From Aselliscus stoliczkanus (taxonomy: Eukaryota; Chordata; Mammalia; Chiroptera; Hipposideridae): DNA of 64,000 nt. The notes beneath the pieces are model-generated. The model had not been told where the DNA came from. It saw only the letters and a list, made by a program, of their open reading frames with translations, and ran no database searches. Made by a program: the position numbers and the translations under genes. Where the stretch lies: positions 82,292,687 through 82,356,686 of the forward strand of contig CM066732.1 in NCBI GenBank assembly GCA_033961575.1. Reading direction: 5' to 3'. This document shows positions 33,405 to 45,480 of the stretch, piece after piece. Numbering within the stretch: the first letter of the stretch is position 1; every line of letters begins with the position of its first letter.

Positions 33405-33622
33405 TAGGGGGTTGGGAAATTATGGCCCATCAGCCAAATTCTACTGGCTGCCTGTTTTCATAGATAAAGGATTATTGGAACATGCCCATTCTTTTGTGTA
33501 TCATTTATGGCTGTTTTAACACTATAATGTCAGAGTTGAGTAGTTGCCAAAGAGATTTAATGGTCTACAAAACTGAAAATATTCACTATCTGACCCTTTA
33601 CAAAAAATGGTTTAAGACCTTG
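33405..33622. mobile_element. Non-autonomous hAT-type DNA transposon
   Basis: gggttgggaaattatggccc, ttattggaacatgcccattc, agagttgagtagttgcca and ctatctgaccctttac are successive blocks of the common mammalian caggggtcggcaaac hAT family, nearly end to end in 218 bp. A fragment of the same family is at 8876-8974. Confidence 0.75.
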
Positions 33623-34815
33623 ATCTAAGCCAACCTTTACTCCTAATAAATACTGTTTAATTAATATTTCTTACTATTTTTAAATACTTTGATTGAATCA
33701 TCTAATAGAAATATTAAAGATTTATAGTAACCTAACTTTGCCACTAAGAAATTGTGCGGTTGAGTAAAATAAACATTTCTACCAATAAGTGACATATATA
33801 CAGGAGAGCATTAGAGGGCTTAGAGATATTTGAATTTCCCTCTGCAATGAGTGAAAAACTAAATTTAAAAAGGCCTGAGATATACAAATGAAGCCTTAGA
33901 TCCCTTATGTTCTTTCATTTTTGTACAGCAGACCTCTTGTGAAAAACAAAATCTTCCTTTTGAATCTTTCCTTAGTATTTAATTCAGCTATATTTCCCTT
34001 GTCCTTTTAAAGTTGTCTCTGGACCTCACTCTACTTCAGGGTGGTTTTGCCTGAGGGGCCTTGAAAAATAGCATTTTCTGGAGCTGATGGTAAAGAAAAT
34101 GTTCTGCAGCGTGTGTGTAGGAAGATCAAGGATGATCCTTGGCTAGTTGGCTCTGCTGACAGGCTAAGTGCCTATATACTGATATAACAACAACATGGCA
34201 AAATAAAGCAAAACAAAACAAAACAAAAAATACATCAAAGATATATTTTTAAAATGCTTTATGAATCATAGATTTTTTCATGCTGATATTTTCAAATAAA
34301 TTCATGGAACTATCATGCAGTATGATATGTTTATGAAATATTCCAGGATGTTTCTATAGAAATATACCAGGGTGTTTGATTTTGTTATAAATTCCTCTGT
34401 TAAGTTTATTGGTATTTCAAGGGGGAATGGGAGAGCTTGTGTGTGACCAATCCACCATCTTTAACTGGGCGTTCATACTATTTATTTAAATCTTTAGTAA
34501 CTAAAACTCTATTTTACTGAATGGAGAACATCCTTTTAGGTAGCTGTTGTTACATATGAAGGAAGCATGTATATATTAGGAACTGTATTTGGGTCTTATG
34601 TAAATTGAAGAGAGAAAACTCATTTATAGAGAAAGAGATAAAAACAATGACAAAGATCTACAGAGCTGTCATAGGAGACCCTGTGACTCAAGAGCGAAAG
34701 AGAAGCTATAAATCCTAATCTGTGATATATTTTCGACACTTTCCTGGATTTGGTCCTTGCAAGATTCAACTACACTTCCTTTTCTTGAATTCTGTTTGAT
34801 ATGCCTCTAATCTCT

Positions 34816-34818
<3 letters not shown>
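33623..34818. other. Nothing recognised
   Basis: AT-rich unique-looking DNA without gene signals. Confidence 0.5.

Positions 34819-34902
<84 letters not shown>
34819..34902. repeat. (CT)n microsatellite, about 84 bp
   Basis: Almost pure TC run with a single tttc interruption near 34891. The long minus-strand RE-repeat reading (34807-34998) is its shadow. Confidence 0.97.
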
Positions 34903-35837
34903 CTCACCTGTAATTGTAATGTCAGTATTGGTTTGGTTCTGTATATAAAGTTTCTTGTCAATCTTAGATCTTAGGAAAAAGTACCAGTCCTTACACATGT
35001 ATCCCTAGCCTCCCCCATACCACTTGGAACTCAAAGTGTGTTTGACACTCTTACTGTCTGAATAGCTAGTGGATACATTATTTTCTCCTGTTATCTAGTA
35101 ACTCAGGTGATGTAAAAGTTCTTGAGGTTGTATTTTTAACCTTTTCAGGGCTCTCTGAAAGGGATTAGTCCTCTACCTTAAATATACTCTTAGTGAAAAT
35201 CTAAATAATAAATATAGTTCCAAAAAGATTTTATTTTTCAAATAATTACTTAAAAAGACAAATTGAAGGCCCATGGTAATAGTTTTCCTGTTATATTTAA
35301 TATACCTTTTTTTCTTTATTGGTAAATGATTAGCACAATTGGAAATGTCTGGTTATCTAGTCAAACTCTGAACATTGCCTCTAATTTGTTATATTTTGTG
35401 GACTCCAACAATTTTATGAGCCTAAAGATGAAAAGATGCACTTTAATGAGGAAATATGGTGCCAAGAGGCATCACACAGCTTGACAGTGCACAGGAGAGG
35501 TTACTGTGCAATGTGATCGCAGGGGAGTGGGTGTCCAGAAGAGTTTAGCGTGAGTGTATGTTTGCAGGAGACCTTGGTGTTTTTCTTAACAGCATTTAGC
35601 AGCCCCTTCTTTTTATCACTTCATGAGTTGACAATCTATTATTAGTCATCCTGAAGAATTTGCCAAAGTCCCGTTTTGAACCCTTTGTTAATTTGCCATC
35701 ATCCAGAATTGATTCTGGTTATTACCTGGCATACTTTGAGTATGTTTATTATGCTTTAACCATTTGCAGATACATGTTTTTTCAAAACTGATAAATTATA
35801 ATTGAGAAAGGTTAACTGTATCCCAAATCAAGGCTAT
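34903..35837. other. Nothing recognised
   Basis: Unique-looking sequence without gene signals. Confidence 0.5.
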
Positions 35838-36015
35838 GGTAGGCAAAGCACTTGATTAGATGTCAGAAAAGCTGAAGTGTATTGATTTGCCACTAACTAG
35901 CCGAGTGACCTTGGGCAATTTAAGAAATCTAAGTCTCTAATTTTGAACAAGAACAAAAACAAAACTATGAGACCACTAAGGGCTCTTTCATTTTGAAGAC
36001 TAAATGATTCTATCA
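35838..36015 (+). mobile_element. MIR SINE
   Basis: The core gccactaactagccgagtgaccttgg... with ttaagaaatctaagtctcta after it is the central domain of an ancient mammalian-wide MIR on the plus strand. It has the diverged look expected of its age. Confidence 0.85.
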
Positions 36016-37551
36016 GAAATATGTACATATTTGCATAGCTTTATGACACAATTTAAACAAAAGGAGGCTGCATAATTGTAATGTAAGTTTTCCCTTCCAC
36101 AGAATTGGGTGTGATATTGTGTTCACAAGTGTAACAACCTCACAGATATCTACAAGATTGTTGAAATTCACAAAACTGTCATGTGGATTGACTTTCTCAA
36201 GAATCCAGAGTCCAGGTTGTCAAATTTGCAACATGAGAGTTACAATGTATATAATAAGTATGGAGAAAGATGAGATAAAATGTATAAAACATTTTCCTGA
36301 AATCTCAACACATTCCCTACCACCCCACACCAAAGGAAATGAATGAACAAAACAAGGACTGGGAGGCAGGATGGGATATTATGACTAGTCCCAATAACAT
36401 CTCCATGAATTTAGTCCTGACTGTGTTAATTTTGAATTAAGTGCCAAACACATTACGAAAGCCAGCTTCACCCCTTTGACAATTACATTTCAATGATATG
36501 TTTGCTATGGACTTCTAAATTCTAGCTTTTCACTTCTTTGGAAATACTACAGAAAAGGAATTAGGAAAGACCCCTTTTCTGAGCCCAATACATTAAAAAG
36601 ATTGGGATGGCAGAGAGGTAGAAAAAAATGGTGGAGAATATTCTCTTATCTCTGAAAGAATTAAGGGACAGAAAAAAATGGAATACCTTCTTGAAATGCC
36701 TTGTTCTGAGGTAATCTGAGCAGTTGTTTTTAACTTCCCTTCAGTTAAATATGCGTTCATCATGCTGTCTGTACAGAGCAATGATTTGTTTTGCTGTCGC
36801 TGTTGGCAAAGCAGGAGGTGTAAATATGTTTTTCAAATCCTCCAGGGAACTGTAGAGGTCTTCCCCACCCCCACTCGAAGATTAACTTATCTGCAGCCTC
36901 TCCCTCTTTGGCAGGCTTCCGTGCATGAGCCAGAAGCAATCCTCCATCTGGAATTTTCAATGATGCAACCCTAGCAAGTCCTTAGGAAAAAAACAGGAAA
37001 AGAAAAAAGAAGGCTTAAAAATCACTGTTTTATCACTAATAGTTTTGAGAATGTGGAAACGGTATATGATAATACATAGACAATAAATAAGCCTATCTTT
37101 CACAACTAGAGTACTAGTGCTGGTAAATGCACACACATGTACATACCATTCTTCAATTAGAATAAAAAATGTGGAGGAGGGACAATTATATGTATTATGT
37201 TTGGAAAAGGATCTATCTTGTCCCGTATCTTTGGGTATTTCATACATGGCTTTTAACAGCCACTTGGAGACCTACTTAATTTTCACTTAGCTCCAAATAT
37301 ATTAATATATAAATAACACAAAAGAACTCAAAAAAGTCAATACATGGATGTAGTTAGATAGGCATGGTTACCGTTCCTCTTCGGTTTGTCATCAAACAAG
37401 AGAATTAAAAACTTCTGTCCACCAGAAAATGTCACCTGGAAACAATGTAGTACAAGATACATTCACCTTTAAATGAATGGATGATTCCTAAACACTGTAT
37501 TTCTTTGATCATAAAATAGACTTAAATTTTCATTTAAACATTTCTAAAATT
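36016..37551. other. Mostly nothing recognised
   Basis: AT-rich DNA. The open stretches at 36119-36346, 36762-36974 and 36957-37247 (minus) are 70-96 codons, with no similarity known to me. The part at 36730-36980 is noted separately. Confidence 0.45.
36730..36980. other. Possible conserved non-coding element
   Basis: Repeat-free, more GC-balanced than its flanks, with words such as tttgctgtcgctgttggcaa, gattaacttatctgcagcc (GATA/Pitx-like) and caatgatgcaac. The guess rests on composition and motif density only. Confidence 0.2.
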
Positions 37552-37830
37552 TGACCCCCTTTACCCTTTTCTACTATTTCCCTTCCCCCTTTACCCTCTG
37601 GTAACCACTAAGTTGTTGTCTGTGTCTACGAGTTTTTGTTTATTTATTTATTTATTTGTCTTGTCCCTTTGTTGTTTTCAGCTTTACATCCCACAAATGA
37701 GTGAAGTCATATGATGATGGAAGGAGAACTGACTCTGGATGGTGAGCACACAATGTGACATATTGTCACTAACCATTGTCACCCCAATAAATTTAATTAA
37801 AAAAATAATAAAGAAAAATAGAAGAAAAAA
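37552..37830. mobile_element. Young bat-type L1 3' end with 5' inversion
   Basis: 37552-37714 is the L1 3'UTR on the minus strand (on plus: ccctctggtaaccactaagt, gtctgtgtctacgagttttt, gagtgaagtcatatg). From about 37715 the sequence continues in plus orientation: gatggaaggagaactgactc, gtgagcacacaatgtgacat, cattgtcaccccaataaa and an A-rich tail. The plus part begins almost where the inverted part left off, as twin-priming predicts. An imperfect duplication (acatttctaaaatttga versus acatttccaatattga) flanks it. Confidence 0.75.
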
Positions 37831-38440
37831 AAAGAAAACACATTTCCAATATTGAGAAGTATCATACAATCAATATATGCACTTAATATAATGTATCTTT
37901 ATGTTTCACCAACATGCCATCCTTAAAGAGATGGAGTGTTATACAATTATTGGCATCTTAAAATGAAGGGAAATGATATATGAGAACAATCCCCTAGTCA
38001 ATGATTAAGTGGTAGACAGCGGCATCATTTCTGTAATCAAGAGTTGGGGGAAATTAATGTTGATGAACATTGATAATTTTGGCACAGGTATGAGAAATAT
38101 TAAAAGTATCAAAATAAAAAGGACTTTGAGAATCTTTTTCTTTTTAAATTAAATTATTGTCTACAGAATTTAATAATCAAATTCACAGGGAAAATCATCC
38201 TAATTGGTGAGCTTTGGGAACTGATGTGCATGCCTTGAATGCATTACTTGTGCGGCAAAATGTGCACTTAATTTGCTGAATCAGCAGCAGCCCTTAGTTT
38301 GTCATCTCTGCAGCATTCACCTTCATTTGTTAGTCCCTATACACAGAAATATAATTTTCTTCATGTGCTATGTTATAAAAAGTTGGAAAATTTTGTATAT
38401 AAAAGGAAAACTGGCAGAAAATATTAAAAGTTTATTGTCT
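37831..38440. other. Nothing recognised
   Basis: AT-rich unique-looking sequence between an L1 and a SINE. Confidence 0.5.
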
Positions 38441-38454
38441 ATTATAACTTTTTT

Positions 38455-38905
38455 TTTTTTTTAAGATTTTATTGGGGAATTGGTGGGGAATTGGTGGAGG
38501 GGAACAGCGTTGGGGAATCGGGGAAGGGGAACAGACAAGTTGCCGTCTTCTTGTTCTTCAGTTTAGTTGCGGAGGATGTTGCTTCACTGTTGGTATCGTC
38601 ATTGCGCTCTTCCCGGATGAGGCAGATCGGTCGCTGGCCTCTGGATGTTGCTCATCGCGGCTATTGGCAGCTCACGCTCGGCTGCCAGCCACTCACGCTG
38701 GCTGCGGGCCACTCACTGCAGCCTATGGCAGCCCACTGCAGCAGGGGCTGCAGCTCACACCATCACCGGGGCTCACACAGCCCAGCTCCAGGTGGAGCTG
38801 TTGTTAGCTGTAGAGGGCAGTGTCACTGGCCCTCATGTGGGATCCGAACCGGGGCCGCTGGCATTCCAAAACCAGTGCTTAACCAATGCGCCACTCGGCC
38901 GGCCC
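38455..38905 (-). mobile_element. Full-length tRNA-derived SINE (long form), young
   Basis: On the minus strand it starts gggccggccgagtggcgcat and ends in the ccaataaaatctt tail. A perfect duplication attataactttttt flanks it (38441-38454 and 38907-38920). It matches 579-1039 over almost its whole length, with CpG sites still present. A 14-bp duplication in the tail (attggtggggaattggtgg on plus) is private to this copy. Confidence 0.92.
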
Positions 38906-39057
38906 TATTATAACTTTTTTAAGGATCTGAATTGCTGACCACAAGTAATGAAACTCAAAATCAACTATTTTGAGTCTCCCTCAAATAGTCAAGTTGATAA
39001 ATAAGCTGGAAAAAGCCCCCAGTGACTGAAGAAATGAATGATAACAAGCCAAAAAGA

Positions 39058-39195
39058 GGGCCGGCGGAGTGGCGCGGTGGTTAAGCGCTGGCTTGGGAAG
39101 CCAGCGGCCCCGGTTCCATCCCACATATGAGGGCCAGTAACACTGCCCTCAAAAAAACAAACAAACAAAAAACCCAAACAAACAAACAAAAAGAA
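39058..39195 (+). mobile_element. Short-form tRNA-derived SINE
   Basis: Body gggccggcggagtggcgcgg to cactgccctc, then a (caaa)n-type tail. The duplication aagccaaaaaga flanks it exactly (39046-39057 and 39196-39207). Young. Confidence 0.93.
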
Positions 39196-39469
39196 AAGCC
39201 AAAAAGATTAATAACAGGATCTGAAGACAGATATTAAACTATGTTTTTAATAAATCATAAATGGAGGTCATTTTAAACCAGGACACAAATGGTACTCATG
39301 AATGGAAATCAAAGGCCATGGAGAAAGAAAGCAGGAACCATGATGAATGTGAATGTGTAGCATCAGAGTGGATGGATGTGACAGCCAAGAAACTGTGGTG
39401 GGCCTTCAAAGGATTGTTTCCTGGGGCACAGGAAATGTATTAGATCTGAAATAAAAAGTTGACATCAGG

Positions 39470-39870
39470 GCCTTGGTAAGATTGTACTTAGGCTTCAAGA
39501 AGATTACTTTTCTAATTAAGCTACTGGAGGAGGATTGCAAAGAAAAAAACCAGTTAAAGTATGATTTCAAATGCCTTACAAGAAATGATACCAATAGAAA
39601 GAAAATGGCCATGAATATAGGGGGTTTATGGAAGTGACTTTCTGCATGTGGAGAGCACGAAAGAGGAAAAGGGATTAGAAACAACACAAAGTTTACATGC
39701 TTGAGTGACTCAGAAGATGGCAATGGAAATAAGGGAGGTGGAAAATAGAAAAACAGATACAAGGATAAAATGATAAATTCCGTTTTAGAAATATGTTTTT
39801 AAAGGGTTAATGGAATGCAGAGCTGGAAATTACAAACTGGGATTGACAATCAAGAGCAAAAGTCTGCATT
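39470..39870 (-). mobile_element. L2 fragment
   Basis: Reverse-complement order of L2 is recognisable: ggcttcaagaagattacttt (the part nearer its 3' end), ggattgcaaag, then agtgactcagaagatggcaa and ggaatgcagagctggaaat toward the 5' side. It is strongly diverged. Confidence 0.5.
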
Positions 39871-39959
39871 CAGAAAGGTGTGGGTGTAAATGTATTTCTA
39901 CATATTATCTCTAAGATCCTGTCAGTCTTCTCATGATTAGTTCAGACTATTTTTCCTTT

Positions 39960-40690
39960 TGTTAACCTACATTATTCTTAATATTGTATTAGTCATTGCT
40001 ATTGTAATAGCAGTGACTTTTTTATTTATATTTTTACTTTACTATTTAATATCTTCTTAAATTTTATTCAAACAGTCAAATCTGTGTACCCACCTTTCAT
40101 GCCTGAGCTAAGCTCTATCCTAGATATGGAATTACCCTTACTATTATCCCTAAACAACATATAATATAATTTTGTATGATGCTAAACTTTATATAAACAA
40201 TATCATCAGCAATTTGTCTTTTTCATGTGACATTAGTGTTTGTTAGATGTTGCTCTAATTCATTCATTTCTAGTGCTATGCACTTTTTTTTTGTTTTTTG
40301 TTTGTTTGTTTAGGAATATGGCACAAGTTTGTACTGTTCTGTTAATGAATATTCAAGTGATTTGCCATTATTTATAATATAACAGACAAACTGGTGAACA
40401 TTCTCGCACATGTCTTCAGGTGTAATGGAATGGATTTCCCTGGGATGATTTATTTCAGGGTGAAATGGGAATGTGTATCTTCAACTTTAACTAGATATTG
40501 GTGAATTGCTTTTGGAAAACTTCTATCAATTTACATATTCACTGGCCATGTAAAAGAATTGCTTTTGAGCCAAAGTCTTGCTAACACAGACCTGTCAGAA
40601 TTTTAATTTTTTTCAATCTGTATGCCACATGGTATATAATTCTGATCTTAATTTGCATATAATAAGAATATATTTTTCTTATTCTATTTC
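39960..40690 (-). mobile_element. Old L1, ORF2 end and 3'UTR
   Basis: The plus strand shows reversed L1 blocks in order: 3'UTR-like tttatataaacaatatcatc, then gaacattctcgcacatgtct, atgtgtatcttcaactttaa, ggtgaattgcttttggaaaa, ctatcaatttacatattcac and atcttaatttgcatataata. These are the last few hundred bases of ORF2 and the adjoining UTR of an old L1M-type element. Confidence 0.8.
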
Positions 40691-41130
40691 CTACTCTGTG
40701 CTCCAGGAGTCTCACCCTTGTAGACTGCATTGCTGGGGTTCTTTGCTACCTGACTTCTGGTTGAATTTGTCCAATGAAAGGCACAAAGGCACAGGGAAAA
40801 CACAGGAGAGCTGAAGGGAAGAGAGATATGAATATCTTTTCCCTTTCCTCCCTGCTCTGGCACCGGGTATTGTCATTTGCCATCTCCCATTACAATTACA
40901 GATCTAATCAGATGGTCCTTCTTTACAGGGGCTCGCATTGAGCTACTATGAAAGTATTCCCTCCCCTTTTCAATGGGTAGCAGGTGTGATAATGGTTTCC
41001 CACTGTTGCTGATTTCTAGATACCTCAACATATCTTGTTACTTTCTTCAAACTTGCCAAATACTTACTTAAAGCCTCTTGGTTAAAAATATCTTCAGCTT
41101 AACTATCTATTGAAGTTGCTTTCCTGACCT
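40691..41130. repeat. Unclassified dispersed repeat, about 440 bp
   Basis: ggggttctttgctacctgac, ggttgaatttgtccaatgaa, gctgatttctagatacctca and cttcaaacttgcc are words I have met in a dispersed mammalian repeat whose name I cannot recall. It separates two old L1 pieces on the same strand. Confidence 0.35.
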
Positions 41131-41279
41131 GACCTTGAAAGATAAAAAAGAAGAAAACTCTCTTCTAAGAACCCACCATTCACCCAATTACCATTGCCTA
41201 CTGTTAGTATTATCATTTTGTTAATGCTATCCACCAGAGATTTTTTTTTAAATGCCTATTGAAGCAATTAAAATGTGTT

Positions 41280-42270
41280 CTCATTCTTTCTTTTTCACAA
41301 ATGGTAGCATACAATAGTCACTGGTCCACAACATTTATTTTTTTTTAGTTAATAATATAGTGTGGTGGTAACTCTGTCAATCAATATATAGAGAGCTTCC
41401 TCATGGTGATTTTTAACAGGTGCATAGTAATTCATCTTATGGATATGCCTCAATGTATTTATACAGCTCTCTAATAATGGGTATTTAGATTATTTACATA
41501 ATGCTATTACTAGCAATCTTTCAATAAATAACTTAATATATAAATGCTCATGTAGAGTATTGTTGGATTTAAGTTATGTAAGTCTGTTGTTTGAATATTC
41601 TGTTAAACTGCTTTCTCTAAGGATTGTGGCCATTTGCAGTCTTATTTATGATGGATGATAGGGTCTATTGTCCCAGTCTACATAGCACAGTGTATCATCA
41701 GATGTTTGCAGTTTTATTCATCTGATATGTGATGTATTATATTTCTTAATTGTTTTAATTTGTATTGCCTTTATGTTGACTAAGTGAACATCTTTTCACG
41801 TTTAAAAAGGGATTTGTATTTCTAACCCTGAGAACTATATGTTCATATCCTATATGCTCATATTATATTGAATTTAATATATATTTTTTTCAATTTGTAG
41901 GCAGTCTTATTAATATGGAGAAGAGGGCAGGCTAACCCTTTTCCCATGATATGAGTTTCAATTTTTTTCTCATCTTTGTCAATTTTCTTTTCTCTTTGTT
42001 GTTGAGTGTTGCTATGTAGAAAATTTCTACTTTTCCATAGGAATTTCTCAGTGCTTTCTTTAATAGTTTCTGGAATTTCTATTTTCAGAAAGAATTTATA
42101 TATTTAGAGGTTATAAAATATGCTTCCATGATTCCTCCTAGTACTTTCTTCAGTTCATATTTTACATTGAAATCTTTGTTCTACTACAAATGAAACTTGT
42201 GGATGAAACCTTTTTCTTTATTTAATAATGTTAGGTATGTTTTGAAAGTATCTTTATTTAAACAACTCTT
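41280..42270 (-). mobile_element. Old L1 ORF2 fragment
   Basis: Reversed L1 blocks in order: ggtagcatacaatagtcact, gtgcatagtaattcatctta, taatttgtattgcctttatg, ggcagtcttattaatatgga, and then tctcctagtactttcttcag-like and tttacattgaaatctttgtt. It may be the continuation of 39960-40690 or a second element, since the start re-enters 3'UTR-like sequence. Confidence 0.7.
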
Positions 42271-43059
42271 TTAATTAGTTAGATCTTTTAAGACATTTAG
42301 TTTATGTTTCCAAATTCAGTATCTGTAGCTTTTGGAGCTTCTCATTTTGCTGCTTGTAATTCCTACTAATTCTTAATTGTGGTGGTTTGTTTATTTCTCA
42401 TTTTGGAAATTTTGTATTGTGAGCTCAACTTTGGCAAGGTTTTACATGTGGAAATCTATGTGTCCTGAATTGAAGCTGAAACCCTTCGGGGAATATTTGT
42501 ATTTCCTCTGCTGGGCATCACTAGGCGATGACAACTTTTAAATTAATGTTTCAATTAAGGGTGTCCTGGATCATGTAGGTAATATAAATAACAAATTTCA
42601 AGCCCCAATAAAAAAGAAAGACCTGCACATGTGAAATCTCAGGAACAATTTCACTTTCCCAGGATTCCAGGTTAATAAGAGTTGCAAATAGCTTCAAGGC
42701 ACCTGTGGTTTCAGTAACCTCATAACGAACTTGTTTTCTACTTCATCACTCTCATTAACTGTAGACTTTACTTAATTTCTTGAGAGCACAAAGTTGATGG
42801 TTATATTTTACCTAGCAATTTCAGGATGTCTACAGTGGAAGGCATGTTTTTTTCTAGGACATATAGTCAATTGTGTTGCTGGCAATGATATTATTATATA
42901 AGATGATTTGGGGTATAAATGAAAGAAAGATAAGGAAATAGTTTAGAGCAAGGGCAGCATTTAAATGTATTTATTTTAGGACAAAAACATTTTGGTCATG
43001 TTTTTGTAAAGCAGAATGTAAGGTATAAAACTTAAGGAAAAATGAAGTATTCCAGCAAG
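42271..43059. other. Nothing recognised
   Basis: AT-rich sequence without gene signals. Confidence 0.5.
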
Positions 43060-43150
43060 TAATGTCAGTTAAAGGGCATTCCAGACAAAAGAACAGAGAG
43101 AGCACATAAAAGGGGCCAAACAGGATAGGATACCCTAGGGTGAAATGAAA
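43060..43150 (-). mobile_element. Possible L2 fragment
   Basis: gggcattccagacaaaagaa followed by cagagagagcacataaaagg resembles the reversed L2 segment near its 3' end. Short and diverged. Confidence 0.4.
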
Positions 43151-43196
43151 AACATCTATTTTTGGTTGGAATACAAAAGCAAAAGTAATACTTAAG

Positions 43197-43512
43197 ATTA
43201 GAAATATTCAGTGTGTCCAGATCATTGGGAGTTTAAAATATAATGCTCAAGATTTTAGAATTTGGTCTGAATCTAAATAAGAATTTTAGTTGATGCTAGC
43301 ATTACAGAGAGCTGGTCTTAAGTAATCTTATTTGGAGCCTTGTCATTACACTCTATTAGAAATATTCAGTGTGTCCAGATCATTGGGAGTTTAAAATGTA
43401 ATGCTCAAGATTTTAGAATTTGGTCTGAATCTAAATAAGAATTTTAGTTGATGCTAGCATTATAGAGAGCTGGTCTTAAGTAATCTTGTTTGGAGCCTTG
43501 TCATTACACTCT
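43197..43512. repeat. 158-bp tandem duplication
   Basis: Two adjacent units, 43197-43354 and 43355-43512, both starting attagaaatattcagtgtgt. I count three differences (ata/gta, cag/tag, att/gtt), about 98% identity. The unit itself is not a known repeat and has no open frame. Confidence 0.97.
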
Positions 43513-44817
43513 ATATTCCTTTTATTCTAAACTGTTGTTTTTTGACATGTTCATTTCTTTCTCTGGGACCAGCCTGACCTGAGACTGGGAATTCTAATGT
43601 GACAAAATAATCTTAGGTTGTTTTTATTCCTCAAGATGTGCCTGCATGCTTGTATAGTTTATGTACTATAATCTCTTGGTATTAACAGATGTTTTGAAAT
43701 CGTGTATATTGAGAATTCCTTAGCAAAAATTCAGTAATTTATATAACTATTTTTTACAATGCCCTGTATCAGGTAAAGTGCATATAAGAGTGGTAAAACA
43801 AAACAAAACAAAAAAACAACAACACCAAAAACAAAAAACCTCTTTGGTTGCTCTTTGAATAAAGGACAAGAGAGATAAGTGGATTTGCTAGACAAATGAG
43901 GAGAAAAAAAAGTTAAAAGGTTAGCCAAACGTTTGGTGGACTGATAGAGTTTGGAATGAGGTAAGCAGTGATCAACTGCTGATACTTTCATTAAACAATC
44001 TTGTGAGAGTAGTTTGGATTGTTGCTGTGGATGTTTTCAGAGACATGGGCTTGGGGCCCATTTGCCTTCGAGTGCAACTCACCTGCCCCCAGGGACACAC
44101 AACATGGGTCAGTGATAGGCAGCTAGGACGTCTTAGGGAAGTCCTCATTCTGTAAGACCTATGGTTGCTCAAAGGAATAAAAGGGTCATTTTATTTATTC
44201 ATGTAGGTATTCATTCTCTACACTGTACTTTACTGCAAAGATCTATGCCTTAATTGTTTATAAGTCAATGATATTTGTTTTGTCACAGATGAGGAAACAA
44301 TCTAGAACTCTTGGACCCAAACCTAACTAAAAGTAACTATAGCATAGATACTGGAGTCTCAGAATTTGTTGAAATCTACCCCAGTTCTCATAAATGAGAT
44401 ATTTTCTTATTAATGGACCTAAACTCTGTTTCTGTTTGCTTAGGCTACTGGCTTTCATTAGACCAGAGCCCTAACTTGGTGCAGTTTCACTTAGATATTT
44501 GAGTGTTGTGCCTGGAAGCCAGTACCCTGCTATAAGTTTAAAAGCTTGGCAACTTAAATAGTCTGCTTAGGTCTCAAAATCTGCCCACTCACTTATAGCC
44601 TATCCTATATTTGAACACATTTTGCACTTATTGTTCATCAGACTGGAATTTTACTCCTGCTCCTGCACAGGTTTCAACTCTCATTCCAATTCTGGACCTT
44701 CTTTGTCTGCTCTATGAAGCTGTAATTAAATGCAATTTGTCGATCCACTTTTTAAAATATGACAACTAGAAGAGTTTTTAATGTTGACATTAAAGGAGAC
44801 TTTGGCAGCAAGGGTAC
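43513..44817. other. No gene recognised
   Basis: Mixed unique-looking DNA. A short gatgaggaaacaatctagaa at about 44288 is MIR-like but too short to call. The open stretches at 43731-43991 and 43972-44172 (minus) show no similarity. Confidence 0.45.
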
Positions 44818-45340
44818 TGCATTAGTTATCTATTTCTGCTTAACAAATTATTACAAAGTTAGGGGCTTAGAACAATATGCTTTAGTATCTCAGTTTTGAT
44901 GGGTCAGTAGTCTAGGCATGGTCTGACTGGGTCCTCTTCTCAGCACCTCACAGGTTGCAATGTTGTTGTTTGCCAGGCTGCTCACATGGCTGTTGGAAGA
45001 TTTTAATAGCTTGTGGTTACTGTAGGATTGAGGTTGCTGCTTTCTTGCTGGCTGCTAGCCAGGTGCCATTCTCAGCAACTAGAGGCCCTTGCAGTCCCTT
45101 GCCACTTAGCTCTCTCATAACATTGCAGCTTACTTCTTAAAAGCCAGCAGGAGAAGCTCTTACTCCACTCAGCTAAGACAGAATATCATATAGCACAACA
45201 TTATCAAGGGAATGACTTTCCCATTACCTTTGCCACATTCTATTGGCTGGAAGCAAATCACAAGTTCAATTCATACTCAAGGGGAGGTGATTATTCACAG
45301 GAATGACACATTGGGGGTTATCAGAATTCTGCCCACCACA
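44818..45340. mobile_element. Old solitary LTR-like element (MLT-type style)
   Basis: It begins tgcattagttatctatttct and ends ctgcccaccaca, giving TG...CA ends 523 bp apart, flanked by ggtac (44813-44817) and gatac (45341-45345), a possible 5-bp target duplication with one mismatch. Internal words (ggggcttagaacaat, ttctattggctggaagca, actcaaggggaggtgattat) belong to a common mammalian LTR family of the MLT group as I remember it. Confidence 0.55.
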
Positions 45341-45480
45341 GATACCAATCTGAAAACTGGAGCTTAAGGGATTCCACCTATTACCAACAGCTCTCCTTAA
45401 AATCTAAAAATTTAAAAATTTAAAAAATAACAAACAAAAATGAAAATACCTAATAGATGTACATAGTAAATGCCTGTTCT

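Noticed and set aside
34807..34998. Arg-Glu repeat protein on the minus strand
   Set aside because: Translation of a (CT)n microsatellite.
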